A stretch of 64,000 nucleotides of DNA from contig CAWDKZ010000017.1 of assembly GCA_963803025.1 (NCBI GenBank), positions 124,001 to 188,000 on the forward strand. Reading direction: 5' to 3'. Position 1 is the stretch's first letter, and the number at the start of each line of letters is the position of its first letter. Both the position numbers and the translations under genes were made by a program. Shown here in pieces: positions 26,142 to 34,489 of the stretch. The notes under the pieces are model-generated. The model searched no databases, was not told where the DNA came from, and saw only the letters and a program-made list of their open reading frames with translations. Source of the stretch: Bog-793 sp963803025 (GTDB taxonomy: Bacteria > Actinomycetota > Acidimicrobiia > Acidimicrobiales > Bog-793).

Positions 26142-27542
26142 TCAGCCGACGGCGCCCTCCATCTGCAGCTCGATGAGCCGGCTCCACTCCACCGCGTACT
26201 CCATGGGGAGCGTCCGGGTGATCGGCTCGATGAAGCCGTTGACGATCATGCCAGTCGCCTGTCCCTCGGAAAGGCCGCGGCTCATGAGGTAGAAGAGCTG
26301 GTCGTCGCCAACCTTGGAAACGGTCGCCTCGTGACCGACCTCGGCGTCGCGTTCCCCGACTTCCATGTACGGCTTCGTCTCCGAGACCGAGTCCTCGTCG
26401 AGGATGAGCGCGTCACAGCGCACGAACGACTTGGCGTGGCTCGCGCCGGGATCGACGTGGACCTTGCCGCGGTAGGTCGTCGAGCCGCCATCCTTCGAGA
26501 TCGACTTCGAGATGATCGTGGAGGTCGTCTCGGGGGCGCAGTGGAACATCTTCGCCCCGGTGTCCTGGACCTGGCCGGCGCCGGCGTAGGCGACCGAGAG
26601 GACCTCGCCCGAGGCCCTGGGACCCATGAGATACACCGACGGGTACTTCATCGTCAGGCGCGAGCCGATGTTGCCGTCGATCCACTCGACGTGCGCTTCC
26701 GCCTCGGCGCGCGCCCGCTTCGTCACGAGGTTGTAGACGTTCGACGACCAGTTCTGGATCGTCGTGTAGGTGATCCGGCTGCCCGGCAGCGCGACGAGCT
26801 CCACCACGGCCGAGTGCAACGAGTCGGTCGAGTACACGGGGGCGGAACACCCCTCGACGTAGTGAACCCGCGCTCCCTCGTCGGCGATGATGAGCGTCCG
26901 CTCGAACTGGCCCATGTTCTCCGCGTTGATGCGAAAGTACGCCTGCAACGGCATGTCGACCTCGACACCGGGCGGCACGTAGATGAACGAGCCGCCCGAC
27001 CACACCGCCGAGTTCAACGCCGCGAACTTGTTGTCGTTCGGCGGGATGATCCTCCCGAAGTACCTGCGGACGATCTCGGGGTACTCGCGAACGGCGGTGT
27101 CCATGTCGCAGAAGAGCACCCCCATGCCCGCGAGGTCGTCACGGTTCCGGTGGTAGACGACCTCGGACTCGTACTGGGCCGTCACCCCGGCGAGGTACTT
27201 GCGTTCCGCCTCGGGGATGCCGAGCTTCTCGTAGGTGTTCTTCACGGACTCGGGCAGCTGCTCCCAGGCGTCGACCTGGGTCTCGGTCGGCTTGATGTAG
27301 TAGTAGATGTCATCGAAGTCGAGATCGGGCATCTTGCCTGCGAACCAGGACATCATCGGTTTGGCGAGGAAGCGCGCATAGCTCTTCAAGCGGAACGCGA
27401 GCATCCACTCCGGTTCCTTTTTGAGGCGCGACATCTCGCGGATGATCTCCTCGTTGAGTCCCTTGCGGGGCTTGAACACGTAGTCCTCGACGTCGCTCCA
27501 GCCGAGCGCGTACTTGTCGAGGTTGAGATCGGTCATCGCCAT
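26142..27542 (-). CDS. sufB: Fe-S cluster assembly scaffold SufB
   Basis: SufB builds nascent Fe-S clusters with SufC and SufD. The 466-residue product from the ATG at 27542 (a second ATG at 27536 is possible) matches family length. Conserved stretches include SGGSFIYVPPGVEVDMPLQ, VHYVEGCSAPVYSTDSLH (with the cluster-related Cys) and a C-terminal MSRGLSEGQATGMIVNGFIE. It is the first gene of the operon, 80 bases upstream of the Cys4 protein gene. No SufR-type regulator, SufS or SufU is present nearby. Confidence 0.96.
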   Translation of the reverse strand: MAMTDLNLDKYALGWSDVEDYVFKPRKGLNEEIIREMSRLKKEPEWMLAFRLKSYARFLAKPMMSWFAGKMPDLDFDDIYYYIKPTETQVDAWEQLPESVKNTYEKLGIPEAERKYLAGVTAQYESEVVYHRNRDDLAGMGVLFCDMDTAVREYPEIVRRYFGRIIPPNDNKFAALNSAVWSGGSFIYVPPGVEVDMPLQAYFRINAENMGQFERTLIIADEGARVHYVEGCSAPVYSTDSLHSAVVELVALPGSRITYTTIQNWSSNVYNLVTKRARAEAEAHVEWIDGNIGSRLTMKYPSVYLMGPRASGEVLSVAYAGAGQVQDTGAKMFHCAPETTSTIISKSISKDGGSTTYRGKVHVDPGASHAKSFVRCDALILDEDSVSETKPYMEVGERDAEVGHEATVSKVGDDQLFYLMSRGLSEGQATGMIVNGFIEPITRTLPMEYAVEWSRLIELQMEGAVG

Positions 27543-27589
27543 CAGGACGTCGGACTCCGTTCGGTCGCGCTCCCCGCCAGCAGGAAGGG

Positions 27590-27622
27590 GATTTCTCCTA
27601 TCTGTATAGTAACAACTACCCC
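27590..27622 (-). promoter_or_regulatory. probable suf promoter/operator
   Basis: An AT-rich island in otherwise very GC-rich DNA, 50-80 bases upstream of sufB. Read on the minus strand it contains TTGTTACTATACAGATAG, with a TATACA- or TACTAT-like -10 box, and an interrupted palindrome CTAT-N4-ATAG at 27598-27609. A palindrome at the promoter is where an Fe-S-sensing repressor would bind, but the motif does not match a site I can name. Confidence 0.4.
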
Positions 27623-28002
27623 CGCCCGCCCGACACGTCGGGCCTGCGGCGCGGGCGGCCGCCGCGCCCGGCCGACGGGAGCGCAGCCCGCGGCTCGGAC
27701 GGCTCCCCGGAGCGGCCGGCACCGGCCGAACGGCGCGAGGCACGGCCCGTCGCTACCCGGCTGGGTGGCAGCTGGCGGGTGCCGCGCGACCCTGGCGAGG
27801 CGAGGAGCGGGGACCGAGGATGTCGCCGTCCCGGCGTCGTCTTCCCGCCCTTGTCGCCGACCCGTGTCACCTCGCACGCAAGAATCCGGCGCGGCTGTCT
27901 GGCGCCGGCGGCGGGCCGCCCGTGGTCGAGCGCGAGCCGACGCGACGGATCCCGTCGGCCGCGGACCGGACGCCCGGGCTCAGCGGGGGTCGGGCCGGTT
28001 CG
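27623..28002. other. gene-free stretch upstream of suf promoter
   Basis: About 380 bases between the probable suf promoter and the stop of the next minus-strand gene. It is very GC-rich; the frames open across it have skewed Arg/Pro/Gly content and no recognisable domain. I see no RNA gene. Confidence 0.5.
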
Positions 28003-29004
28003 CTAGCCGACGGCGTGGCGCGTGGGCGAGAACGTGATGTCGTAGGGCTGCACGTTCTGCGCGGGAAGCGCGACGTTCACCCCGTCCACCTGCACCCGCA
28101 CATAGGGCGGCGCGCCCAGCCGCACCGCGATCGGCCCGCTCGCCCGGTAGGAGACCGTCCCTCCCGCCTCGAGCGTGGTCATCCAGAGGTACTTGCCGTT
28201 CACCCCCTCCTGCACGCCGAGCCAGCACGGGGCCGAGGCGGCAAAGCTGATCGTGTAGGTCCGGCTCGTCGTCGCGTAGGCGACGACACTCGGCGAGACC
28301 GACGTCGGCACGAGGCCCGGGCCAGAGGTATGGCCGCCGGCGCGGGAATGCGGCTTCAGCTGCGCCGTCGACACCAGCGGTTTGCTCGCGCGGTGCGCGG
28401 GCGCGCCACCGGAAGCCAGTTGCCAGCTCGCGACGCCGATCGCGGCGATCGCAACGGCGGCCGCGGCGGTGGAGGTCGCCCGTCGGGCGGGCCGGCCGCC
28501 GCGGTAACGGTGACGGATCCGGCGAGAAGGGCGCGCCGCGATCTCGCCGACCGGGTTGAGCGCCTCGTGGTCGAAAAGGGCTGCCCGCCCGAGCCGGCCC
28601 GACCCGGCGGCCGACGCGGTCCCGGCTTCACCACGATCCGGCTCGTCGGGGGCCCGGGACCGGACGACCTTGTCGTCGACGAAGATCGGGAGCTTGAGGG
28701 GCGTCGAACCGGAAAGGGGCACGAGACGCACTCCCGGGCGGCGGATCGGCGCCGGCCCGCCGTCGGCACGCCGGCGCGCGCTCGGGGCGGCGGTCGGCTG
28801 GACGTGTGCCCGCGCGACCTCGTCGGGCTTGGGGAGGTGCACCGGCGCGACGCCCTCCCAGCGCCGGGAGACCGTGCCGAGCACGTCGAGGGCGTGCTGG
28901 TGCGTCGTGACGGAGCGCCGCTCGGCGCGACGGGGCGCGAAGCGGGACCATCCGGCGAATCCCGCGACGAGCACGAGGGCGCCGATCGCGATGCCCGCGA
29001 TCAA
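28003..29004 (-). CDS. membrane protein with RodZ C-terminal-like (DUF4115) domain
   Basis: A 333-residue protein with an N-terminal hydrophobic helix (residues 2-18), a long Arg/Pro-rich cytoplasmic-type linker, a second helix around 176-197 (TAAAAVAIAAIGVASW) and a C-terminal domain from about 240. That last domain (YTISFAASAPCWLGVQ ... PAQNVQPYDITFSP) resembles the extracellular DUF4115 domain of RodZ. RodZ's helix-turn-helix is absent. The start is TTG at 29004, with little support. A cell-shape or wall role is inferred from the domain only. Confidence 0.65.
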   Translation of the reverse strand: MIAGIAIGALVLVAGFAGWSRFAPRRAERRSVTTHQHALDVLGTVSRRWEGVAPVHLPKPDEVARAHVQPTAAPSARRRADGGPAPIRRPGVRLVPLSGSTPLKLPIFVDDKVVRSRAPDEPDRGEAGTASAAGSGRLGRAALFDHEALNPVGEIAARPSRRIRHRYRGGRPARRATSTAAAAVAIAAIGVASWQLASGGAPAHRASKPLVSTAQLKPHSRAGGHTSGPGLVPTSVSPSVVAYATTSRTYTISFAASAPCWLGVQEGVNGKYLWMTTLEAGGTVSYRASGPIAVRLGAPPYVRVQVDGVNVALPAQNVQPYDITFSPTRHAVG

Positions 29005-29085
29005 GACGCACCGCCCCCGGCATCACCTGGCACGCGCACCATTCAAGCGCGCCACCCCCGACAACGCACCGCGGCTATCCGATGT

Positions 29086-29634
29086 TCACGTCCTCAGTCC
29101 GGCACGCGGCAAGAGCGCCTCCGGGATCTGCGATTTGCGCGGGTTGCGCCGGTCGCGGTCCGACAGCACCGGATCGGTCACCCTCCAGTCGGCGGCGATG
29201 TCGGGGTCGTCCCAGGCCAAACCGAGCTCGTCCTGCGCGTTGTAGTACGCGTCGACGAGGTACGTCAGGGTCACGTCCGTCAGCGACGAAAAACCGTGCG
29301 CGACGCCGGGCGGGATGAACACCCCGCGTTCGTCGGCGCCGAGCTCGACGAGCTCCAGCGCACCCTCGGTTGCCGAGCCGACGCGCAGGTCGTAGAGCAC
29401 GACGCGGGCCCGACCGCGCGTCACGTACCAGTAGTCGGCCTGATGCAGGTGGTAGTGGAGGCCGACGACCGCGCCCTGGCTCTTGTCCGACCGGTTGGCC
29501 TGCACCATCTCGCGCCCGAGGGGAAACCACGACCTGCGGTACGTTTCGACGAACCGACCGCGCCCGTCGCCGTGAACGACCGGTGCGACGTGGATGACAT
29601 CACGGATGATCCTCGACTCACTGATTTCGGCCAC
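29086..29634 (-). CDS. dTDP-4-dehydrorhamnose 3,5-epimerase family protein (RmlC-like cupin)
   Basis: RmlC-type cupins epimerise dTDP-4-keto sugars for rhamnose and related sugars. The 182-residue product has the cupin core with GLHYHLHQADYWYVTRGRA (residues 58-76, the His equivalent to the catalytic base) and IPPGVAHGFSSLTD (107-120). The usual RGLH is VGLH, and the following QxxxQxK pattern is altered, so the substrate may differ. The GTG at 29634 follows the strong site GGAAAGGA by six bases, which fixes the start. No rmlA, B or D lies in the window. Confidence 0.82.
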   Translation of the reverse strand: MAEISESRIIRDVIHVAPVVHGDGRGRFVETYRRSWFPLGREMVQANRSDKSQGAVVGLHYHLHQADYWYVTRGRARVVLYDLRVGSATEGALELVELGADERGVFIPPGVAHGFSSLTDVTLTYLVDAYYNAQDELGLAWDDPDIAADWRVTDPVLSDRDRRNPRKSQIPEALLPRAGLRT

Positions 29635-29729
29635 TGACGTCCTTTCCCCGGCGCGATGCACGACGCTACGCGAGACAGTCTGACGCCCCGACGGTCCCCG
29701 GGAGAAGCCCAACGCGATCACGGGACCGG

Positions 29730-30575
29730 TCAGGCGAGCGACAGCTCCCCGGATGGACCGCGTACGAGGATCCCCTCGGCGACGAGTGCGTCGGCGACGC
29801 GTCGGGTGCGCGCGGTTTGCCTCGGCCAGCCGGCGGCCCGGACGACGTCGCGGCGCGCGATAGGTCCGGCGCACACCGCACGCACGAGGCGGCCACGTCC
29901 CTGCCGGTCGGATCCCTCGAACCGAGACGGTCGGGACGCCACCCGGGCCGACCCGACGGCGGGGTCGGGACCGTCCGTCTCCCCCGAACGCCAGACGCAG
30001 GCTCCGGCAGCCCGCACCGGACACCTGGCACATGCGGGTTGACGCGACGTACAGACGAGGCTGCCGAAATCCATGAGCGCGAGATTCCACTCGCGAGCGG
30101 ATCTGACCGGGACGAGGCGATCTGCCAGGGCCTGTACCTTGCCGGGACGAATCTGCCGGCCCAGCCCGGCGCGGGCGAGCACCCGGCCAACGTTCGTGTC
30201 GACCGCCGCCACGTCGGCGTTGAACGCGAACGCCAGCACGGCCCGCGCCGTGTAGGGACCGACGCCGGCGAGGGCTTCGAGATCGGCAAGCGTGGCCGGG
30301 ACGCGTCCGTCGTGGTCGCGAACGATCGCCTCGGCAGCGGAGTGCAAGGCGAGCGCACGGCGGTTGTAACCGAGACCGACCCAGGCCCGGACGACCTCGC
30401 CGACCGTCGCGTCGGCACACGACGCCGGTGTCGGAAAACGCGCCGTGAACTCGCGGAATCGTCCTGCAACGCGCCCGACCTGAGTCTGGGCGAGCATCGT
30501 CTCCGCGACGAGGACCTCCCACGGATCGCGCGTCATCCGCCAGGGGAGCCGATCCCGTTCGGCACGCGCGCCCAC
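29730..30575 (-). CDS. mutY: A/G-specific adenine glycosylase MutY-like
   Basis: MutY removes adenine mispaired with 8-oxoguanine. Visible: LPWR (residues 10-13), catalytic Glu in AETMLAQTQV, helix-hairpin-helix ALAGVGPYTARAVL, Asp in VDTNVGRVLAR and the Fe-S cysteines VCTSRQPACARC followed by a fourth Cys at spacing 7 rather than the common 5. No C-terminal NUDIX-like domain; a short winged-helix-like end replaces it, as in other actinobacterial MutY. The conserved frame continues upstream of the GTG at 30575 (IRRWW before it); a CTG at 30663-30665 overlapping the neighbouring stop could be the true start. Confidence 0.85.
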   Translation of the reverse strand: MGARAERDRLPWRMTRDPWEVLVAETMLAQTQVGRVAGRFREFTARFPTPASCADATVGEVVRAWVGLGYNRRALALHSAAEAIVRDHDGRVPATLADLEALAGVGPYTARAVLAFAFNADVAAVDTNVGRVLARAGLGRQIRPGKVQALADRLVPVRSAREWNLALMDFGSLVCTSRQPACARCPVRAAGACVWRSGETDGPDPAVGSARVASRPSRFEGSDRQGRGRLVRAVCAGPIARRDVVRAAGWPRQTARTRRVADALVAEGILVRGPSGELSLA

Positions 30576-30661
30576 CCACCACCGGCGGATCGGGCGGACG
30601 AGGCGGCGGGTGAGCCGACCTTCGGTGCGCGTCGTCTGAACTGCGGGGCGAGTCGGCGTGG

Positions 30662-31087
30662 TCAGCCGCGAGGAGCGCGCGTCGAGAACGGCAGCACCCA
30701 GTCCTCTTGGGTCTCACCGTCGATCGAAAGTCTCCACGTGTAGCGCGACGACGGCGCGATCGGCAGCGGACCGAAGTTGAGCGCGAGCGCGACGTCGACC
30801 GGGCTCCCCTCGGGAACCGATTCGGGGCGGGACACCTCGAAGTCGCCCCGCACCTCGATCGGCTGCGGCCCGTCAGGTGTCTGGGCGACGATTGGTCGTC
30901 CGTCCTCGTCGACCAAGTACAGCTCCCAGTGGTGCATGCGGTCGACCTCCGTCCAGTCGACGTCGACCTTCATCGCCACCGCCGAAGGCGTCGGATCCGG
31001 TCCGATGAGACTCCACCCGCCGCCGAGGATGTAGAGCTTGCCGTCCGCGACTTGGGCGGCATCACAAAGAAGAAGGGTCACCCGCAC
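30662..31087 (-). CDS. DUF6941-like protein
   Basis: A 141-residue protein beginning VRVTLLLCDAAQVADGKL and continuing YILGGGWSLIGPDPTPS, which I recognise as an uncharacterised actinobacterial family (named DUF6941 to my knowledge). It looks like a single beta-sandwich domain with ELYLVDEDGRPI and a C-terminal strand YTWRLSIDGE. There is no signal peptide or membrane helix. GTG at 31087 is preferred over the ATG-like start 30 bases upstream because the conserved block begins there. Function unknown. Confidence 0.72.
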   Translation of the reverse strand: MRVTLLLCDAAQVADGKLYILGGGWSLIGPDPTPSAVAMKVDVDWTEVDRMHHWELYLVDEDGRPIVAQTPDGPQPIEVRGDFEVSRPESVPEGSPVDVALALNFGPLPIAPSSRYTWRLSIDGETQEDWVLPFSTRAPRG

Positions 31088-31198
31088 CGCGCTCAGGGTA
31101 GTTGCTCTCCCTGGCACGTGTCCGCCGAAGGCCGATGGCGGTCAACCTCGGAGCGGCTGGCGGCGGGCCCGCAAGCCGACCGGTAACTTGATCCGCGC

Positions 31199-31855
31199 AT
31201 GGGAGCAGCCCCGCCCGAAGGCGACATGTACCATCGACCGCTCGTCGCCGCTTTTGGCCGCATCTCGGTCGGTCCCGGTTGGCACTGTGTCGACCTCGGC
31301 GCCGGTTCCGGGGAAGTGTCCCTCAGGCTCGCTGCGCTCGTCGGATCCACCGGTCGCGTCTACTCGGTCGACAGCTCGGCGGCGCTCTGCGACGAACTCG
31401 CGCGATCGGCGGCTGCCGCTGGCACGTCCCAGGTCGTCACGCTCGTGCAAGCGGCGGAGGACCTCGCCTTGCCCGAGGAAGTCGACCTCGCGTACTGCCG
31501 CTTCCTTCTCATGCACGTCGCCGAACCCCTTGCGGTTCTGCGCCGGATGGCGGCGGTGACGCGGCCTGGCGGCTACGTCGTCGCCCAAGAGCCGATCACG
31601 ACCGCCGGCCGCGTCGGCGGCGTGCCCCTGTCGATGCCCGACGCTCGGCACCCCGACATCGGCGCCTTGTTGCCCGGACTTGCCGTCGCGTGCGGTTGCA
31701 GGCTCGTCTCGGCGTGGGCGGAGGCGCCGGCGGGCGCGGGACAGGGCCCGGTGGCCTCGTATCTCGAGGAGCTGTCCGGCGTCGACCCGGGCGAAGACGC
31801 GATCGTCCTCCCGTCGCTCGTCACCGTCATCGCCCAGAAACAGGCAGCGCCTTGA
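31199..31855 (+). CDS. class I SAM-dependent methyltransferase
   Basis: A 218-residue Rossmann-fold methyltransferase. Motif I is CVDLGAGSGEVSLRLA (residues 30-45), with the acidic residue ending strand 2 in VYSVDSSAALCDE and motif post-I/IV near VDLAYCRFLLMHV. The substrate is not predictable. It is divergent from the DUF6941-like gene, with 111 bases between the starts. Confidence 0.85.
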   Translation: MGAAPPEGDMYHRPLVAAFGRISVGPGWHCVDLGAGSGEVSLRLAALVGSTGRVYSVDSSAALCDELARSAAAAGTSQVVTLVQAAEDLALPEEVDLAYCRFLLMHVAEPLAVLRRMAAVTRPGGYVVAQEPITTAGRVGGVPLSMPDARHPDIGALLPGLAVACGCRLVSAWAEAPAGAGQGPVASYLEELSGVDPGEDAIVLPSLVTVIAQKQAAP

Positions 31856-31940
31856 CCCGCCCCGCCGCGTCCCGCGACCGCCGGGTCGTCCCCTCCGCAA
31901 CCGATCGGCGACACGCGACCGATGGGGCGGTCGCGCCCGA

Positions 31941-32387
31941 TCAGCTCACGTCAGACGGGCGTCCACGTCCCCTCAACCGGCGCATCGGCGACACGAGACG
32001 GTTGAGCAACGTCACCGCGGCCGCCGACCAGCGGTAGCTCCGCGTCGCCCTGATGGACGCGATCTCGTCGTTCAAGCGCGCGATCTCGCCGTTCAGGCCG
32101 GCGATCGACGCCTCCGCCCGTACCAGGTCGGCGAACAACTCGGCGGCGCGGGCGCGCACCTCGGCGAGCTCGTCGCGCGCCGCGCGGGCGCTGTTCTCGC
32201 TCCTCGTGAATTCGCGTTCGGCCTCCTCGATGTAGGCGTCCTTGACCGCGAGCTCGCGCAGCACGGCCCGGAATTCCGCCTCGCGTACCTGTTCGACCTC
32301 GGCCTGGGCGCGGCTGGCGAACTGCGCGTTCGAAGCCGTTTCCTCGTCGCGCGTCGCTCCCACCACGGTCCTCACGGTACTCGACAC
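31941..32387 (-). CDS. coiled-coil protein with TRSYRW motif
   Basis: A 148-residue protein, predicted coiled coil from about 30 to 112 (EVRARAAELFADLVRAEASI, then LNGEIARLNDEI). It ends in TRSYRWSAAAVTLLNRLVSP and a basic tail. Short motifs like SxSWRxTxPLR directly after a coiled coil are common at the ends of glycan-synthesis glycosyltransferases. The next gene downstream is such an enzyme, 34 bases from this gene's start direction, so a shared surface-glycan role is inferred. Confidence 0.68.
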   Translation of the reverse strand: MSSTVRTVVGATRDEETASNAQFASRAQAEVEQVREAEFRAVLRELAVKDAYIEEAEREFTRSENSARAARDELAEVRARAAELFADLVRAEASIAGLNGEIARLNDEIASIRATRSYRWSAAAVTLLNRLVSPMRRLRGRGRPSDVS

Positions 32388-32421
32388 CGCCGATGTTCCC
32401 TGCTCGAAGGGGTCTTCCTCC

Positions 32422-34461
32422 TCACCGCGCGGCCCGCACGAGCCGTTCGACGAGCGACGGCCAGAACGACGACAGTGGTCGCGCCGCCCAGGCGGAACTC
32501 TGGACGAGCACCCGCCGTCGCTGGCACTCCCAGGCGGCGTCGTCGACGAGGAGCGTCGCCAGGTGCGCGGCGAACCCGTCAGGGGTGTCGGCGACGACGA
32601 GCGCGTCCGGTTCGTCGAAGGGGATCCCCTCGGCGCCCACCGTCGTCGCGACGGTGGGCACGGCGAAGTGGACCGCCTCGACGGTCTTTATCTTCACCCC
32701 CGACCCGTAGCGGACCGGCACGACGACGACACGCACCGAGGCATAGAAGTCGGCGAGGCTCGTCACCCGTCCGACGAACTCGATCGCCGGGGTGACGAGG
32801 CGGCGCACGTTCAGCGGCGGATCGGCGCCCGTCACGAGCAGGCGCGTCCCGGGCACCCGGGCGCGCACGTGGGGCAGGATCCTCCTCGCGAACCAATCGA
32901 GTGCGTCCGCGTTCGGTGAGTCCGCCCCGGCGGACCACCCGGCGACGAAGCCGACGTCCCGGCGGGCCCCGAGCTGCGCAGGGGTCGGGATCACACCGGC
33001 GAACAACGGGGGATGCACGACCACGTTGCGCGGCGTCGGCGAGTTCTCCCGGAAGAAGGCCGCCTCGTCCTCCGAGATCGCGACGACGCAGTCGGCTTCG
33101 CGCGCGATCTCCCGCTCGATCGCGGCCAATCTCGTCGCGTCACGCTCGACCCGGAGGGCCGTCGGCGCGTCGATGACGAAGGGGATCTGACGCTCGAGGC
33201 GGCGATGGAACAGCGCCTCGTCGTCATAGACGACGGGGACTCCCGGGACGAGCCGGCACAGCTTCTCGATCGATGCCGTCCAATTGTGCGGCCGGGAGAC
33301 GATGACGGCCGCGTACCGCCGCCCGCTCGAAACCAGCAGGTCCTCGAGGTCCCCCGCGGCGACTTCGGCACCGAGTGCCCGCGCCCGAGCGGGATCGGCC
33401 TCGCTGCGCGCGACCAACGGCAGCACGTCGACGGCGAGACGGCCGTCCGCGGTGAGATCGCCTATCGCATGGACCATGCGCGGGGATCCGGCACCGAGCG
33501 ACGGATCGGGCACCGCGTCGTCGATGATGAGCACACGCGCCCTTGTCGTCCCACGGTGCCGATCGCCGGGCGTCGGCGTCACCGTCGTTCCCGGAGGCGA
33601 AGCCGCGGACGTCGCCGCGGCCCGCCCGGCGGCAGACCGGCCGCGATCCGCGCCGGCCCCGAGCACCCGGGACTGTCGCGCCGCGAACAGCTCCCCGTTC
33701 AGCGCCACGACGAACGCCTTGAAACGCTTGTTCGTGCGACCCGAGCGGTGGCGACGCACCGTCGCCCGGGTCTCGACGCGCACCTGCCCGCCGGCCCCGA
33801 CGACTCGGGCGCACAGGTCGGTCATGACGAACCCGAACGGATAGAAGATTTCGTCGAAACCGCCGAGCCGTTCCCACATGGCACGTCGGACGAGGAACGC
33901 GCAGTCGGACACGTCGGTCGGCCCGGTGCCGACGGGCGTCCCGGGGCCGCCAGGAAAGCCAGCGACGTGGCCGGGGTCCGGCGCGTCACCCACCTCCGAC
34001 GCCGACGGCGCGCCGTCGGCGGCCCTGACCGCGCTACCGATGAGATCGGCTTCGGGATGCGCCTCTGCCAAGCCCAAGAGCGTGTCCAACCACTCGGGCG
34101 ACACCGCGACGTCATCGTGGACGACGACGATCAGTCCGGCGCGGGTGGATGCGACCCCTACGTTCACCGAGCCGGCGAAGCCGAGGTCCGCTCGGGCTTC
34201 GACGACGGTCGCCCCCCGGACGCGGCACGCGACCGCGTCAGCGACGTCGCGCTCGGGGTCGTTCAACACGAGCACGACCTCGTGTGGGGTGCGGGTGTGC
34301 TGCGCGCCGATCGACCCGAGGCAATCGAAGAGGAACGGCGAAGACGCCCAGGCCACGACGACGATCGAGACGGCTGGATCGGCCACCTCGGTGAAGACGA
34401 CCTCGCCCGTGACGTTCACGGCATCGACCGCCGCACAGCGGGAACTTGCTCCACCATCCAT
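32422..34461 (-). CDS. two-domain glycosyltransferase (GT2 + GT4-like)
   Basis: A 679-residue fusion. Residues 30-260 form a GT2 domain (VSIVVVAWASSPFLFDCL, HDDVAVSPEW at 115-124, FLVRRAMWERLGGFDE). A low-complexity Ala/Arg/Pro linker follows, then a GT-B domain from about 325 with the family-4-like end GRVTSLADFYASVRVVVVP, RYGSGVKIKTVEAVHFAVPT. Two sugars could be added by one protein. The ATG at 34461 is chosen as the last one before the conserved region; frames further upstream run through the pseudogene described next. Likely envelope polysaccharide or glycan assembly. Confidence 0.85.
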   Translation of the reverse strand: MDGGASSRCAAVDAVNVTGEVVFTEVADPAVSIVVVAWASSPFLFDCLGSIGAQHTRTPHEVVLVLNDPERDVADAVACRVRGATVVEARADLGFAGSVNVGVASTRAGLIVVVHDDVAVSPEWLDTLLGLAEAHPEADLIGSAVRAADGAPSASEVGDAPDPGHVAGFPGGPGTPVGTGPTDVSDCAFLVRRAMWERLGGFDEIFYPFGFVMTDLCARVVGAGGQVRVETRATVRRHRSGRTNKRFKAFVVALNGELFAARQSRVLGAGADRGRSAAGRAAATSAASPPGTTVTPTPGDRHRGTTRARVLIIDDAVPDPSLGAGSPRMVHAIGDLTADGRLAVDVLPLVARSEADPARARALGAEVAAGDLEDLLVSSGRRYAAVIVSRPHNWTASIEKLCRLVPGVPVVYDDEALFHRRLERQIPFVIDAPTALRVERDATRLAAIEREIAREADCVVAISEDEAAFFRENSPTPRNVVVHPPLFAGVIPTPAQLGARRDVGFVAGWSAGADSPNADALDWFARRILPHVRARVPGTRLLVTGADPPLNVRRLVTPAIEFVGRVTSLADFYASVRVVVVPVRYGSGVKIKTVEAVHFAVPTVATTVGAEGIPFDEPDALVVADTPDGFAAHLATLLVDDAAWECQRRRVLVQSSAWAARPLSSFWPSLVERLVRAAR

Positions 34462-34489
34462 CGCAGGAAGCAAACCGGTCGGGCAGGGT

